This document shows positions 22,248-30,842 of a stretch of 32,903 nucleotides of DNA, one piece after another. The stretch is from Patescibacteria group bacterium (lineage in GTDB: Bacteria > Patescibacteriota > Patescibacteriia > JAHIZJ01). Location of the stretch: positions 1 through 32,903 of the forward strand of contig JAHIZJ010000056.1 of NCBI GenBank assembly GCA_018814765.1. Reading direction: 5' to 3'. Under the pieces are notes generated by a model. The model saw only the letters and a program-made list of their open reading frames with translations. It searched no databases and was not told the DNA's origin. Numbering within the stretch: the stretch's first letter is position 1; each line of letters opens with the position of its first letter. The translations under genes and the position numbers were made by a program.

Positions 22248-22784
22248 ATGATAAGCAACGATATTCTGCTGACTCATATGGCAGGACCTGTACTTCGTGA
22301 GATAGTTTTCTGGGATTTGCGTGATGCACTTTCATACTGCCATAAAGGCTCATCATCTGATGAGGTTTGTCTAGTGGTAGCCGGTCAGTTAGTCGACACA
22401 GCCTCTACTCGCTCTAATAGAGGAAAAACTGTCAGACAGTTAATTCAAGATGCCTGGGATAAGAATACAATCTGTCGTGTCACTGGTTCGGTCGTTGTGT
22501 CATCGGTGCCACTAAGCGAACAGGACGTACTACTCATGGTAAACAACGGAGTCACAGCGATACTTGTTCCTGATACCATGCTCATTTCAAGGCGTATTAT
22601 TTTTTCTTGCAGACAAGGATTGTGCTCCCTTTATAGTGCTCCACTAGTTCTTTTTCAACAGGCCGACCTGACTATGCATTTGTCTCATATGTGGCATTAT
22701 GGAGAACTTAATCCTTTGCCACATGCATTTCAGGGGATTAGTAAACCCTACGACCTGACCATGTGCGTACGCAATAGACAATGA
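22248..22784 (+). CDS. Unknown protein, monocistronic cassette
   Basis: From the ATG with an AGGAGGT site 7 nt upstream (22234-22240) this protein has 178 residues. A longer frame from a TTG at 22197 has no Shine-Dalgarno site, so I reject it. The sequence is soluble, mixed alpha/beta, with hydrophobic strands (SDEVCLVVAGQLVD, RVTGSVVVSSVPLSE, GVTAILVPDTMLISRRI) and scattered Cys and His; the C-terminal third is rich in His and Trp. I recognise no family. The gene has a consensus promoter, a strong ribosome-binding site and a terminator overlapping its stop, and its base composition is richer in GC than the flanking genes. Confidence 0.75.
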   Translation: MISNDILLTHMAGPVLREIVFWDLRDALSYCHKGSSSDEVCLVVAGQLVDTASTRSNRGKTVRQLIQDAWDKNTICRVTGSVVVSSVPLSEQDVLLMVNNGVTAILVPDTMLISRRIIFSCRQGLCSLYSAPLVLFQQADLTMHLSHMWHYGELNPLPHAFQGISKPYDLTMCVRNRQ

Positions 22785-22816
22785 CTGCTTGTTTCATTTG
22801 AGGCAAGCAGTTTTTT
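22784..22816 (+). terminator. Terminator of 22248 gene
   Basis: ACTGCTTG/CAAGCAGT, 8 bp, with a 12-nt loop, followed by TTTTTT. The stem starts at the last base of the stop codon. Confidence 0.9.
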
Positions 22817-22901
22817 ATTTACATAGAGCCAATTCTTAAAGCATTATTATGATATTAAATAAAATGAATAACTGTTTTCTTTAGTCACTGTCTGGCTACT
22901 C

Positions 22902-23024
22902 CAGATCCTGCGAAGCAGGACAAAGAACCCGCCAAAGCCCAATACTAATCCAATGACTTTAACTTCTTAAGGCGACGGCGGGTACTTCTACTATAGCCAT
23001 AGTTGATTGTGAGCGCCTGCGCTC
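22902..23024. repeat. Hairpin repeats before the PEP-domain operon
   Basis: The gap of about 290 nt holds TCCTGC-gaa-GCAGGA (22906-22920), a long-loop stem ACCCGCC/GGCGGGT (22927-22983) and GAGCG/CGCTC (23011-23024). No gene is seen. Confidence 0.5.
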
Positions 23025-23055
23025 GGAGGAAGCTTAAGGCAAATAAATAATATTA

Positions 23056-23064
23056 TGCTATAAT
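23056..23064 (+). promoter_or_regulatory. Extended -10 promoter of the PEP-domain operon
   Basis: TGCTATAAT ends 12 nt before the preferred ATG at 23077, giving a predicted leader of about 6 nt. The identical sequence at the identical distance precedes the ATP-grasp gene at 32211. Confidence 0.6.
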
Positions 23065-23076
23065 ACAGTGGTATAT

Positions 23077-24615
23077 ATGAAATATTCAGAACTAAAAAAG
23101 AGAATAAAAAAACATACCTGGTGGCATGAAGAAGCCTCAATGGTTTTGCAAACTGTTCTATGGGCCTGGCATGGTTTTATTGAGCAATATAAATATGGTC
23201 ATCCGAAGTATTTGACTATTGGTATTTTTTTTCAGCAAAAGGACTTTGGACACGAATTTACGTCGAAAGAGGAAAAAGCCGAAGCATTTGAGTATATAAT
23301 TCAGAAATTGTTGCGCCAACCTAAATACGTTAGTAACTTGCATAAGAAATGGATAAGTTGGCAACCCAAACTACTTTCGCTAGCTAACGAAGTTGAAGAG
23401 CTTACGGATAAACCATTTAATTTCAAAGTGGCCGGGCATACATATAAAAAGTTTTTAAAATATACGCTTTCTTTCATGTGCCCGGCGGTCAGTATCGAAA
23501 ATGCTGATGTTTATACTGATCAGATAATTTTCGATGATGTTACTAATGAATTTCCAAATCTACCAAAGCATAAAATACAAGAATTGGTTTTTACACTGAC
23601 TGCACCGACTAGCTTGGGTTATGCCGGACGTGAACAACGTGATTTGCTTAAGACTGCAATAGAATATAAAAATAAAGCACAGAAAACACAACCGAGATAC
23701 TTTAAGCAATTAGAAACAGCCCATCCAGGCATAGCCAGGAAGCTTTATGTTTTATCTAGAAAATATTATTGGGTAAATAATAATTATGCAGCAACAAAAA
23801 TTCTTACTCCTGACTATTTTTTAAATCGCGTTAAGGTTCTTAGTCGTAAACCGATCAAGCAGTTACGGAATGAATTACGAGAAATTGAAATCAGGCCAAT
23901 TCAGGTAAAAAACCAACAAAGTAAGTTACGTCAGCAACTGAAATTATCTCGACGTATGAACACCATCTTTAATTTACTCTCCGAATATACTATTTGGCAG
24001 GATGAGCGAAAAGAATGGTCTATGCGTATGTCGCATTATATATTAAACTTTTGGAAATGGTGGAGTCAAAACACAGGTGTGTTATATCAGTATCTAATAG
24101 GTTTGGGCTGGTCAGAGATGGAAAAGTATTTTAAAACTGGCAAATTGCCGAGTGAAAAAGAATTAAAAAATCGTATAAAATTTTCTGTTTATGTGGCAGA
24201 GAGGAAAGGAAAAGGAATTGTCGGAGAAGTAGTCTCTGGAAAGCCCGCTCGCGATTTATTCAAGACTATTTTGAAACGATTTGAGGTTGGCACTGAATTA
24301 CAAGGTGTCGTGGCTAGTGCTCCAAAAAAAGTAATAAAAGGGGCTGTACAAATAGTGACCGATTTCTCGAAACAAAAATTCATCACTGGACGAATATTAG
24401 TGACTAACATGACTAGACCCGATTCAATGCCCTATGTTAGAAAATCAATTGGGATAATAACCAACGAGGGCGGTGTAACGACGCACGCCGCTATTGTTTC
24501 TCGAGAGTTAAAGATTCCATGTATTATCGGTACAAAACACGCTACAAAGCTACTGAAGAATGGCGATCGTGTTGAAATGGACTTGGAAAGCGGCAAGATT
24601 ACTATACTTAAATAA
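23077..24615 (+). CDS. Phosphohistidine-domain protein A (PEP-utilising family)
   Basis: A 512-residue protein from the ATG at 23077; a GTG at 23068 is possible but lies before the likely transcription start. The last 90 residues are the PEP-utilising mobile domain: a VVASAPKKVIKG entry strand, ILVTNMTRPDSMPYVRK, and the phosphohistidine loop NEGGVTTHAAIVSREL with H470, then DRVEMDLESGKI. The first 420 residues are helical and aromatic-rich, with YYWVNNNY (about 229) and IWQDERKEW (about 305), segments resembling the linker region before the His domain in rifampin phosphotransferase-like dikinases. There is no ATP-grasp domain and no PEP-binding barrel, so it would need a partner to be phosphorylated. 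Confidence 0.8.
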   Translation: MKYSELKKRIKKHTWWHEEASMVLQTVLWAWHGFIEQYKYGHPKYLTIGIFFQQKDFGHEFTSKEEKAEAFEYIIQKLLRQPKYVSNLHKKWISWQPKLLSLANEVEELTDKPFNFKVAGHTYKKFLKYTLSFMCPAVSIENADVYTDQIIFDDVTNEFPNLPKHKIQELVFTLTAPTSLGYAGREQRDLLKTAIEYKNKAQKTQPRYFKQLETAHPGIARKLYVLSRKYYWVNNNYAATKILTPDYFLNRVKVLSRKPIKQLRNELREIEIRPIQVKNQQSKLRQQLKLSRRMNTIFNLLSEYTIWQDERKEWSMRMSHYILNFWKWWSQNTGVLYQYLIGLGWSEMEKYFKTGKLPSEKELKNRIKFSVYVAERKGKGIVGEVVSGKPARDLFKTILKRFEVGTELQGVVASAPKKVIKGAVQIVTDFSKQKFITGRILVTNMTRPDSMPYVRKSIGIITNEGGVTTHAAIVSRELKIPCIIGTKHATKLLKNGDRVEMDLESGKITILK

Positions 24616-24623
24616 ATTAAAAC

Positions 24624-24696
24624 GTCATTCTGAACTAGTTTCAGAATCTCATAGCCTAAGTTAATTATGAGATGCCGAACAAAGTTCGTTATGACA
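24624..24696. repeat. GTCATTCTGAAC-type imperfect hairpin repeat
   Basis: The left arm has GTCATTCTGAAC and CAGAATCTCAT; the right arm has ATGAGATGCCGAAC and GTTCGTTATGACA, which pair in blocks (ATCTCAT/ATGAGAT, GAAC/GTTC, GTCAT/ATGAC). This type of repeat is dispersed in many bacterial genomes. It separates the first PEP-domain gene from the rest of the operon. Confidence 0.65.
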
Positions 24697-24709
24697 GCGG
24701 ACGGGTAAT

Positions 24710-25522
24710 ATGTCTCTATTTAATCTACTAGAGGAAAAAGCCAAAAAGAAAAAAAGAAATATTGGCATTAGCATTTTCCGCTGGACCGATTCTATCGAAG
24801 AAAGTTTAATAAAAGCAAAAGACGTTGCTAATGTTATTGTTTATGGTGATCCACGTGAGTTTGAGGGCGTTAAGGAGACAAACGAGGAACAAATTGGCCG
24901 GAAAATGGTTCAAGATTTTAAAGCAGGAAGAATAGATCAGTTTGTGCGCGGCCAAGTTGATGATTTCGGAGCGGTTGATGAATTCAAAAAACAGTTCGGC
25001 ATTCCAGCCGACAAAAAAAGATTATGCGCCGGCTTGATGCAGGACGCATATAAACATGAGTTTTTTCTTATTTTAGCTTCGAATCCAGAGGGTCAAAGTT
25101 TAAAAGAAAAAATATGGTATATTGACGGAATAGCTGATTGGATAAAAGATGTGTTTCCGCATCTTACTCTAAAAGTTGCCGTGATGGCTACTTGCCGGCC
25201 GGGCACTTACGGCAAGGATCCTGTTATGTCCAAAAGTTATGATGAAGCTGAAGCGGTAGTCAAGCATTTAAGCGCTAAAAGCATTGAAGCCAAAAATGTT
25301 CATATCGAAATAGAAAACGCTGTTGGCTGGGCAAATATTATCATGGCAGCCAACGGAACGACAGGAAATCAGATATTTAGGTCATTAGTGTATTTAGGCA
25401 AAGGAAAAAATTTATCCACTCCAACAATATTCCCCGGTTATGGAGTTTATGAGGATAACAGTCGCAACGAACTAGATTGGTATCCGCATGTTGTAACAGC
25501 CGCGGCTTTGGTAAAAAATTGA
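24710..25522 (+). CDS. PTA/PTB-superfamily-like protein 1 (MtxX-like?)
   Basis: A 270-residue cytoplasmic protein. The N-terminus (NIGISIFRWTDSIEESL) opens as in phosphate acyltransferases; a VRGQ segment (79-82) sits where such enzymes have their conserved Arg-Gly; and ANIIMAANGTTGNQIFRSLV (about 208-227) matches the GN-x3-K/R end motif of phosphotransacetylase and phosphobutyryltransferase. The methanogenesis-marker MtxX family has a similar layout. Catalytic residues for acetyl transfer are not clearly conserved, so acyl-phosphate chemistry is only suspected. A paralogue lies at 29921. The next gene starts 1 nt after its stop. Confidence 0.6.
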   Translation: MSLFNLLEEKAKKKKRNIGISIFRWTDSIEESLIKAKDVANVIVYGDPREFEGVKETNEEQIGRKMVQDFKAGRIDQFVRGQVDDFGAVDEFKKQFGIPADKKRLCAGLMQDAYKHEFFLILASNPEGQSLKEKIWYIDGIADWIKDVFPHLTLKVAVMATCRPGTYGKDPVMSKSYDEAEAVVKHLSAKSIEAKNVHIEIENAVGWANIIMAANGTTGNQIFRSLVYLGKGKNLSTPTIFPGYGVYEDNSRNELDWYPHVVTAAALVKN

Positions 25523-25523
25523 T

Positions 25524-26996
25524 ATGCTGACAAAAAAAATAAATTGGGAACGCTATTTTGCACGCAAATTCTGTGTGATGCGTTTTGAATTAGTAATGCG
25601 AGTTTTTTATTCTAAGTATTTTAAAAAAGAGTTTAATACTCAGTTGAAAAATAACCTGGTTGTACCTGAGAATAAAAACCACGTGATTTATTATGAACCA
25701 AAAGAATGGGAGAATTTTGTCCAGAAACTTTACGGTAAAGTATGCCGAAATATAAAAACATTTAATTACTACAAAAAAGTTATACAGATAGAGCAAAGAA
25801 GATATGCCCGAGTGGCCGGTAAGATGGCTTCAGGTGAATTAAGTAATTTGAGCTGGGCGGAATTAAAAAAACGCTTTTTAGTATTTGATAAACATCATTT
25901 GGAATTCTTCAATAAGCCGATTTGGATCCCGTTTCCGATCGAACCAGTTCTATCCGAAGCAACTGAAAAGGAACTGCAAAAAATAGTTACCCAGGATAAA
26001 GCTGAGGACTATCAGTATTATTTTGAAAACATATTTTCGCCGGATAAAAAAAATGCCATAAATAGAGAAAATATTGATCTGCTAAAAATCGCGCTGAAAA
26101 TAAAGGCCAATCAGGGTTTGAAGAAAAAATTAATTAAGCTGCATGCCAAAAAATATCAGTGGCTTCCCTGTTATGATATCAATGATGATCCATGGGGAAG
26201 TAAAGAATTTACAAAAATGCTGGATAAAATTCTGAAACAGCCGCTGAGTTCTATTAAGAAAGAGTTATTTGAGATTAATAAAAGCTACGTTCGGCGTTGC
26301 AGGGCTTTCGAAAAGATCTTGGATACTTTACCGAAAACAAAAAGACAAAAAGAACTTTTCTACATGGCTCATGAGATGTCATTTATCAAAGATGAACGCG
26401 ATGATTACCGACGGTTGGGCAGTTTCAATATTCAGCCGTTGTTTAAAGAAATCGGTCGTCGGGTGGGATTATCTATCAAAGAAATCACCCAGCTAACCCG
26501 CTCTGAAATGCTGGAATTATTAGATCAGCAGAAGATAAACAAGCAAAAGTGCCGGCAAAGGTTGAGAGGCTATGTGCTATTAAGAAAATATAACAGTGAA
26601 ATTAAAGTATTTGAGGGCGGGCAGGTTGGAAAATTATGCCACCAGGAACTGGGTTCTTTAGCAATAAAAAATGTTTCTGGAGTTAAAGGTACGGTCGGAT
26701 CAGTCGGAAAAGCAAAAGGTCCTGCGCAGGTTATTTATACCAAGCACGATTTAAGAAAAATAAAGTTTGGTGATATTATGATAGCAGTTACTACCCATCC
26801 GGATTTTGTCCCAGCAATGCGGCGATGCAAGGCAGTGGTTACAGACGAAGGAGGAATTACTTGTCATGCTTCAATAGTATCAAGAGAACTAAAAATTCCG
26901 TGTATAGTAGGAACGCAAAATGCCACCAGAATATTTAAATCAGGCGATACGGTCGAAGTGGATGGTTTTACCGGAATTGTAAATAGGATAATCTAA
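25524..26996 (+). CDS. Phosphohistidine-domain protein B
   Basis: A 490-residue relative of protein A. The C-terminal domain reads VKGTVGSVGKAKGPAQVIYT, then DIMIAVTTHPDFVPAMRR and TDEGGITCHASIVSREL with the predicted phosphohistidine H448. The region before it (about 310-400: KDERDDYRRLG, GRRVGLSIKEITQLTRSEM, then a Cys/Arg helix) fits the central linker of rifampin phosphotransferase/PEP-synthase-like proteins, where a helix leads into a dikinase His domain. The first 300 residues are helical, basic and unrecognised. No ATP-grasp or TIM barrel is present. It sits 1 nt after the PTA/PTB-like gene and 5 nt before protein C. Confidence 0.8.
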   Translation: MLTKKINWERYFARKFCVMRFELVMRVFYSKYFKKEFNTQLKNNLVVPENKNHVIYYEPKEWENFVQKLYGKVCRNIKTFNYYKKVIQIEQRRYARVAGKMASGELSNLSWAELKKRFLVFDKHHLEFFNKPIWIPFPIEPVLSEATEKELQKIVTQDKAEDYQYYFENIFSPDKKNAINRENIDLLKIALKIKANQGLKKKLIKLHAKKYQWLPCYDINDDPWGSKEFTKMLDKILKQPLSSIKKELFEINKSYVRRCRAFEKILDTLPKTKRQKELFYMAHEMSFIKDERDDYRRLGSFNIQPLFKEIGRRVGLSIKEITQLTRSEMLELLDQQKINKQKCRQRLRGYVLLRKYNSEIKVFEGGQVGKLCHQELGSLAIKNVSGVKGTVGSVGKAKGPAQVIYTKHDLRKIKFGDIMIAVTTHPDFVPAMRRCKAVVTDEGGITCHASIVSRELKIPCIVGTQNATRIFKSGDTVEVDGFTGIVNRII

Positions 26997-27001
26997 TAAT
27001 A

Positions 27002-28549
27002 ATGAACATACTAAGAGAAATAAAACAAATAAAAACGCAATCGGGTGGTTGGTATAATAAAAACTTTCATGCCTGGTTTCATCCGTTCTTTGGTGCTGCT
27101 TATGGCGCCTCAACCGTAGCCATACGAAGATTACCCGTTTATAGTAATTGGGGGACCTGGCTGGTTAATAGTAATAATTATGATTGGTTTTGGTCAAAAA
27201 AGGCATTACATGACATAGGAGAATGGTTGATAAACAATAATCGTAAAAACCTAAATCATTTTGATTTATTGTTAAAACAATGGGAGAAGGATTGGTTAGT
27301 TTTTCAGAAGTACAGGAAATGGTTTGAAGCGAACGATATTAAGAAACTAAGTAATAATGAGTTAGCCGATAAGTACCAGAAGCTTTTTGATTCTTATGTC
27401 TGGGTCAACTCCTTGCCGTATCTAGCTGATGGATTTTTAGCCGCTGGTGAGAGTGATGTAGTAACTAAAAAATTAACAGCAGCTCTGGGCAGTAAGTTGT
27501 CACCAAGAAAGTTAATGGAAGTTGTACAGATACTAACCACTCCGGTTTACGACTCATTTGTTAATCAATCGCATAAGAGCTTATTGAAAATTGCTTTATT
27601 AATTTCCAATAAACCAACTTTAAAAAAGACGCTTGTCAAAAGGGGCGTAAAACAAATCAGTAAGTTGTTATCGGAATACAGAGTTATTAAAAACGAAATT
27701 GATAGTTTTGAGAATAATTACCATTGGATCCACAATAATTACTATAATGTCCAGAGACTGGGCGTTGACTATGTATTAGGAGAGATAAGACATATGTTAG
27801 TCCGGAAAGAAAACATAAAAGCAGCACTGAAAAAAGAAAATAACGTTCAAAAAGCAAACAAGCTAATGAAAGTCAAGCTGATTAAAGAGTATGGATTAAC
27901 AAAAGAATTAGTAAATTTAATCAGATTAAGTGAAAAAGTTACCCGCTGGCAAGATGACAGAAAAGCTGTTGTTTACCAAATAAATCCAATCATGTTCCGA
28001 GTCTTCAGAGAAGTAGGCGGACGCTTTAGTCTTCCATGGCAAAAAGTTGCGATGGGTACGGATAAGGAGATCGTAGCGTTGTTAAAAACGGGTAAGTATC
28101 CAAAAGAAGAATGGAAAAAAAGAAGACACAGGGCAACCGTAATTCACACAAAAAAAGGCTATAAAATACTAACAGGCAAAAAAGCCGAACTTTTAATGAT
28201 CAAAGACTTATCAATGAAGTTAGATGATCGGAAACTATTAAAGGGTATTATTGCCTGTCCAGGTATAGCTAAGGGTGTTGTCAGAATAACGAATAACACA
28301 AAAAGCATTAAATTAATAAAAAAAGGTGAAGTTTTGGTAGCAAATAACACAACACCAGATTACGTTCCAGCCATGAAAAAAGCCGCTGCCGTTGTAACAG
28401 AGCAGGGGGGCATTACCGGGCATGCCTCAATAGTTTCGAGAGAATTAAATATCCCATGTATAGTCGGCGTGGAAGGGATTACAAAAGTTCTTAAAAATGG
28501 TCAAAAGGTTGAAGTAAATGCTATAAGAGGTATAATAAATATCCTATGA
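27002..28549 (+). CDS. Phosphohistidine-domain protein C
   Basis: The third relative, 515 residues. The C-terminal mobile domain has IIACPGIAKGVVRI, EVLVANNTTPDYVPAMKK and TEQGGITGHASIVSREL with H474. The upstream part has YHWIHNNYYNVQRLGVDY (about 240) and TRWQDDRKAVVYQ (about 317), aligning in order with YYWVNNNY and IWQDERKEW of protein A, so A and C are clear paralogues. The N-terminus is rich in Trp and helices (GGWYNKNFHAWFHPFFGAAY). It overlaps the amidohydrolase gene by 4 nt. A membrane role cannot be excluded for the aromatic N-terminus, but no long hydrophobic helix is seen. Confidence 0.8.
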   Translation: MNILREIKQIKTQSGGWYNKNFHAWFHPFFGAAYGASTVAIRRLPVYSNWGTWLVNSNNYDWFWSKKALHDIGEWLINNNRKNLNHFDLLLKQWEKDWLVFQKYRKWFEANDIKKLSNNELADKYQKLFDSYVWVNSLPYLADGFLAAGESDVVTKKLTAALGSKLSPRKLMEVVQILTTPVYDSFVNQSHKSLLKIALLISNKPTLKKTLVKRGVKQISKLLSEYRVIKNEIDSFENNYHWIHNNYYNVQRLGVDYVLGEIRHMLVRKENIKAALKKENNVQKANKLMKVKLIKEYGLTKELVNLIRLSEKVTRWQDDRKAVVYQINPIMFRVFREVGGRFSLPWQKVAMGTDKEIVALLKTGKYPKEEWKKRRHRATVIHTKKGYKILTGKKAELLMIKDLSMKLDDRKLLKGIIACPGIAKGVVRITNNTKSIKLIKKGEVLVANNTTPDYVPAMKKAAAVVTEQGGITGHASIVSRELNIPCIVGVEGITKVLKNGQKVEVNAIRGIINIL

Positions 28550-29913
28550 GTAGTCCCGAACAACCAGGTTTTGAGACAGAAATAACCGTATCATCACATG
28601 AGCTGGAGCCGGAAGTTTTGGAAACGATTCATGAAACGGCTCGTGAATTTGAGCCAAGAATGATAGAAGTGCGACGACAGATTCATGAGAATCCAGAGTT
28701 AGGTTTTCAAGAACATGAAACAGCCAAGTTAGTAGTCGAGCAGTTGAAAGAGATGGGAATCGCCGAGGAAGATATAGAGACGGAAATCGGCGGTACAGGA
28801 GTAGTAGCCAGAATCCGCGGCTTGAAAGAAGGGGGTCCCGTGGTAGCCTTACGAGCCGACATGGATGCCCTTCCGGTCGAAGAAGATAGCGGGGTTGAAT
28901 TTGCCTCCAAGAAGGAAGGAGTAATGCATGCTTGTGGACACGATGCTCATACAGCATCATTGGTAGGATCAGCCAAAATATTAACTGCTCTACGCGAACG
29001 AGGACGTTTAGATGGAGATGTGCTGCTATTATTTCAGCCAAATGAGGAAAGGGCCACTATCGAAAGAGCCGGTTCGGTTCAGATAATTAAACACCTGGAA
29101 GAGAATGGTTTGTGGTCGCAGATTGAGGCGATTCACGCGGTTCATGTTCATCCGACTCTGCCGCTTGATACCATCAGACTGAGAGAGGGTTTGCAGATGG
29201 CCGGCTCAAGCCGTTTTCATTGGAAAATAAAAGGTCCCGGCGGGCACGGAATGGACGTACACAGCCAGCCTAATCCTAATTTGATGGCCACTGAAGCTAT
29301 CCATGAGTTGCATAGAAAATATAATCCCCAAGAACCGCAGGATGAACCAAATGAAATAGTTTTTAATCCGACAGATTTAGAATCTGAAGAACCTCATGGA
29401 AGATTTAACGTGACCGGAAAACACGTTGATGTACGTGGAACGCTCAGAGTATTATCTGACGAGCAGCCAACGGAAAAAAGAAGAGGGTTTATCAGTGCGG
29501 CTAGGGATGCGGTGGATCGGGCAATTGAACCCTGGAGAGAAGCCGGAGCTGAGGCTGAACTGCATTTCATACCCGGAACGCCTCCAGTAGTGCATCGGCA
29601 CCCAGAACAGGTAAGAAACGCCGAGCAGGCCGCTCAAGACGTTATTGGAGAAGGACTACAGATAGACCGAAGTACACTCCCGGGTGGTGAAGATTTTGCA
29701 TTTTATCTCAGGAAATTTCGGGGACATGAAATACCGGGTTCGTTCGTAATGCTTGGTGCCAGTAATCCGGAGGCGGGTATACCAGTAACCAGACACCACG
29801 CCAAGGATTTTTTGATTGATGAGCGAGTCATCAAACAGGGCGCAGAACTGCTGGCCGAAATGGCTTTGCTGTCTATTAAGCAGATAGCTTTAAGAGATCA
29901 AAAAATTAATTAA
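28546..29913 (+). CDS. M20-family amidohydrolase/peptidase
   Basis: A zinc hydrolase of 455 residues, M20D (hippurate/IAA-amino-acid hydrolase) type. Signatures are RRQIHENPELGFQE, RADMDALP (103-110), MHACGHDAHT (127-136) with metal His and Asp, PNEE (165-168) with the catalytic Glu, and GGHGMDVH in the dimerisation domain, then LPGGEDFAFYL near the end. All metal and catalytic residues appear intact. Likely chemistry is hydrolysis of an N-acyl amino acid or related amide. An acidic N-terminal extension (about 1-35) precedes the domain. Overlap of 4 nt with protein C and 7 nt to the next gene place it inside the PEP-domain operon. Confidence 0.92.
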   Translation: MSSPEQPGFETEITVSSHELEPEVLETIHETAREFEPRMIEVRRQIHENPELGFQEHETAKLVVEQLKEMGIAEEDIETEIGGTGVVARIRGLKEGGPVVALRADMDALPVEEDSGVEFASKKEGVMHACGHDAHTASLVGSAKILTALRERGRLDGDVLLLFQPNEERATIERAGSVQIIKHLEENGLWSQIEAIHAVHVHPTLPLDTIRLREGLQMAGSSRFHWKIKGPGGHGMDVHSQPNPNLMATEAIHELHRKYNPQEPQDEPNEIVFNPTDLESEEPHGRFNVTGKHVDVRGTLRVLSDEQPTEKRRGFISAARDAVDRAIEPWREAGAEAELHFIPGTPPVVHRHPEQVRNAEQAAQDVIGEGLQIDRSTLPGGEDFAFYLRKFRGHEIPGSFVMLGASNPEAGIPVTRHHAKDFLIDERVIKQGAELLAEMALLSIKQIALRDQKIN

Positions 29914-29920
29914 ACAAGAC

Positions 29921-30739
29921 ATGGATTTAAAAAAAACTTTAGAGAATCTGGCCAGTAAAAAAAAGGTGAAAATTGGCATTGGATTACATACCCCAACGCC
30001 TTCAATTGTAAAATCACTTAAGAAAGCCTCGTCTTTTTGCGACATCGTTGTGATTGGAAAAAAAGTGCCTAACTTCAAACACATAGCAGCTACCCGCAAA
30101 AATATGGAAGAAGTGACATTAAAGGAAGTAATTAACAAAAAGGTTGATGCTTTGATACGAGGACAATCAGATGCTTTCTTGTTTGAGGATTATTTAGCAA
30201 GGCTAGGTGGTTATGACAGAAAGGGCTTACTGGTTTTTGAGCTTTTTATTGATCAGTTTGACCGATCGTTTTTCACGACCTCAGGATCGCATCCGGACGG
30301 CTGGACGATTCGCTCCAAGAAAATGCAGGTTGATGAGTTGATAAAAGTAGTTCAGAGCTTTGGCTTGAAGCCAAAGATCGGATTCCGAACTTGGGTCAGG
30401 CCCGGAAGCGTCGGCCGGAATTTTTTCTTTGATCAGACTTGGGAGCAAGCAGAATATTTAGTCGAGGATTATAAAAAACAGGGGTTTAGAGCAAAAAATT
30501 ACAATATTGAAATCGAGACAGCCGTGGCTGATGGTTGTAATATCGTAGTTTTTGCTACGGGCGCTGGCGGAAATATTTTTTCACGAGCTTTGCTGTTTTT
30601 TACCAAGAATCCGTTTGTGGTATATTTCCATGGCGGTATTAAAGAGGTCATAATACAGAACAATCGGACTTTGCAGGATTACTACAACAATTTCTTGTTG
30701 GGAGCGGCGATGGTTAATAGTAAAAGAAAGAAAAAATAA
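29921..30739 (+). CDS. PTA/PTB-superfamily-like protein 2
   Basis: A 272-residue paralogue of the protein at 24710. Both open with a Lys-rich helix and a KIGIG or NIGIS strand, carry an IRGQ/VRGQ at 79-82, a central VRPGSVGRN or CRPGTYGKD (about 160-168), an NIEIETAV or HIEIENAV strand (about 195-203), and end with GAGGNIFSRALLFF or GTTGNQIFRSLVYL. Such conservation of spacing shows a recent family duplication with function kept. The NIF/GN motif resembles the phosphotransacetylase end. The ligand is unknown. It is the last gene of the operon; a palindrome follows. Confidence 0.6.
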   Translation: MDLKKTLENLASKKKVKIGIGLHTPTPSIVKSLKKASSFCDIVVIGKKVPNFKHIAATRKNMEEVTLKEVINKKVDALIRGQSDAFLFEDYLARLGGYDRKGLLVFELFIDQFDRSFFTTSGSHPDGWTIRSKKMQVDELIKVVQSFGLKPKIGFRTWVRPGSVGRNFFFDQTWEQAEYLVEDYKKQGFRAKNYNIEIETAVADGCNIVVFATGAGGNIFSRALLFFTKNPFVVYFHGGIKEVIIQNNRTLQDYYNNFLLGAAMVNSKRKKK

Positions 30740-30747
30740 TAATGTGT

Positions 30748-30771
30748 AGGCGGACAAACGTTTGTCCGCCT
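30748..30771. repeat. 24-bp perfect palindrome
   Basis: The arm AGGCGGACAAAC is followed by its exact complement GTTTGTCCGCCT. It lies 8 nt after the operon's last stop. No T tract follows on the plus strand (TGCGTTTATTG), so it may be a weak terminator or an intergenic element. Confidence 0.65.
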
Positions 30772-30782
30772 GCGTTTATTGT

Positions 30783-30822
30783 AAAAAAGAGAGGGTGGAA
30801 TCCGGTAAAGGATCCACCCTCT
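30783..30822 (-). terminator. Terminator of the minus-strand M20 gene
   Basis: AGAGGGTGGA (30790-30799) pairs with TCCACCCTCT (30813-30822), with ATCC/GGAT inside. On the minus strand the stem is followed by TTTTTT. Confidence 0.92.
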
Positions 30823-30842
30823 TGTTGTTGGTGAAAGAGCAT

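Noticed and set aside
28544-29041. Long minus-strand frame over the M20 gene
   Set aside because: It is antisense to conserved M20 motifs and shows no recognisable domain.
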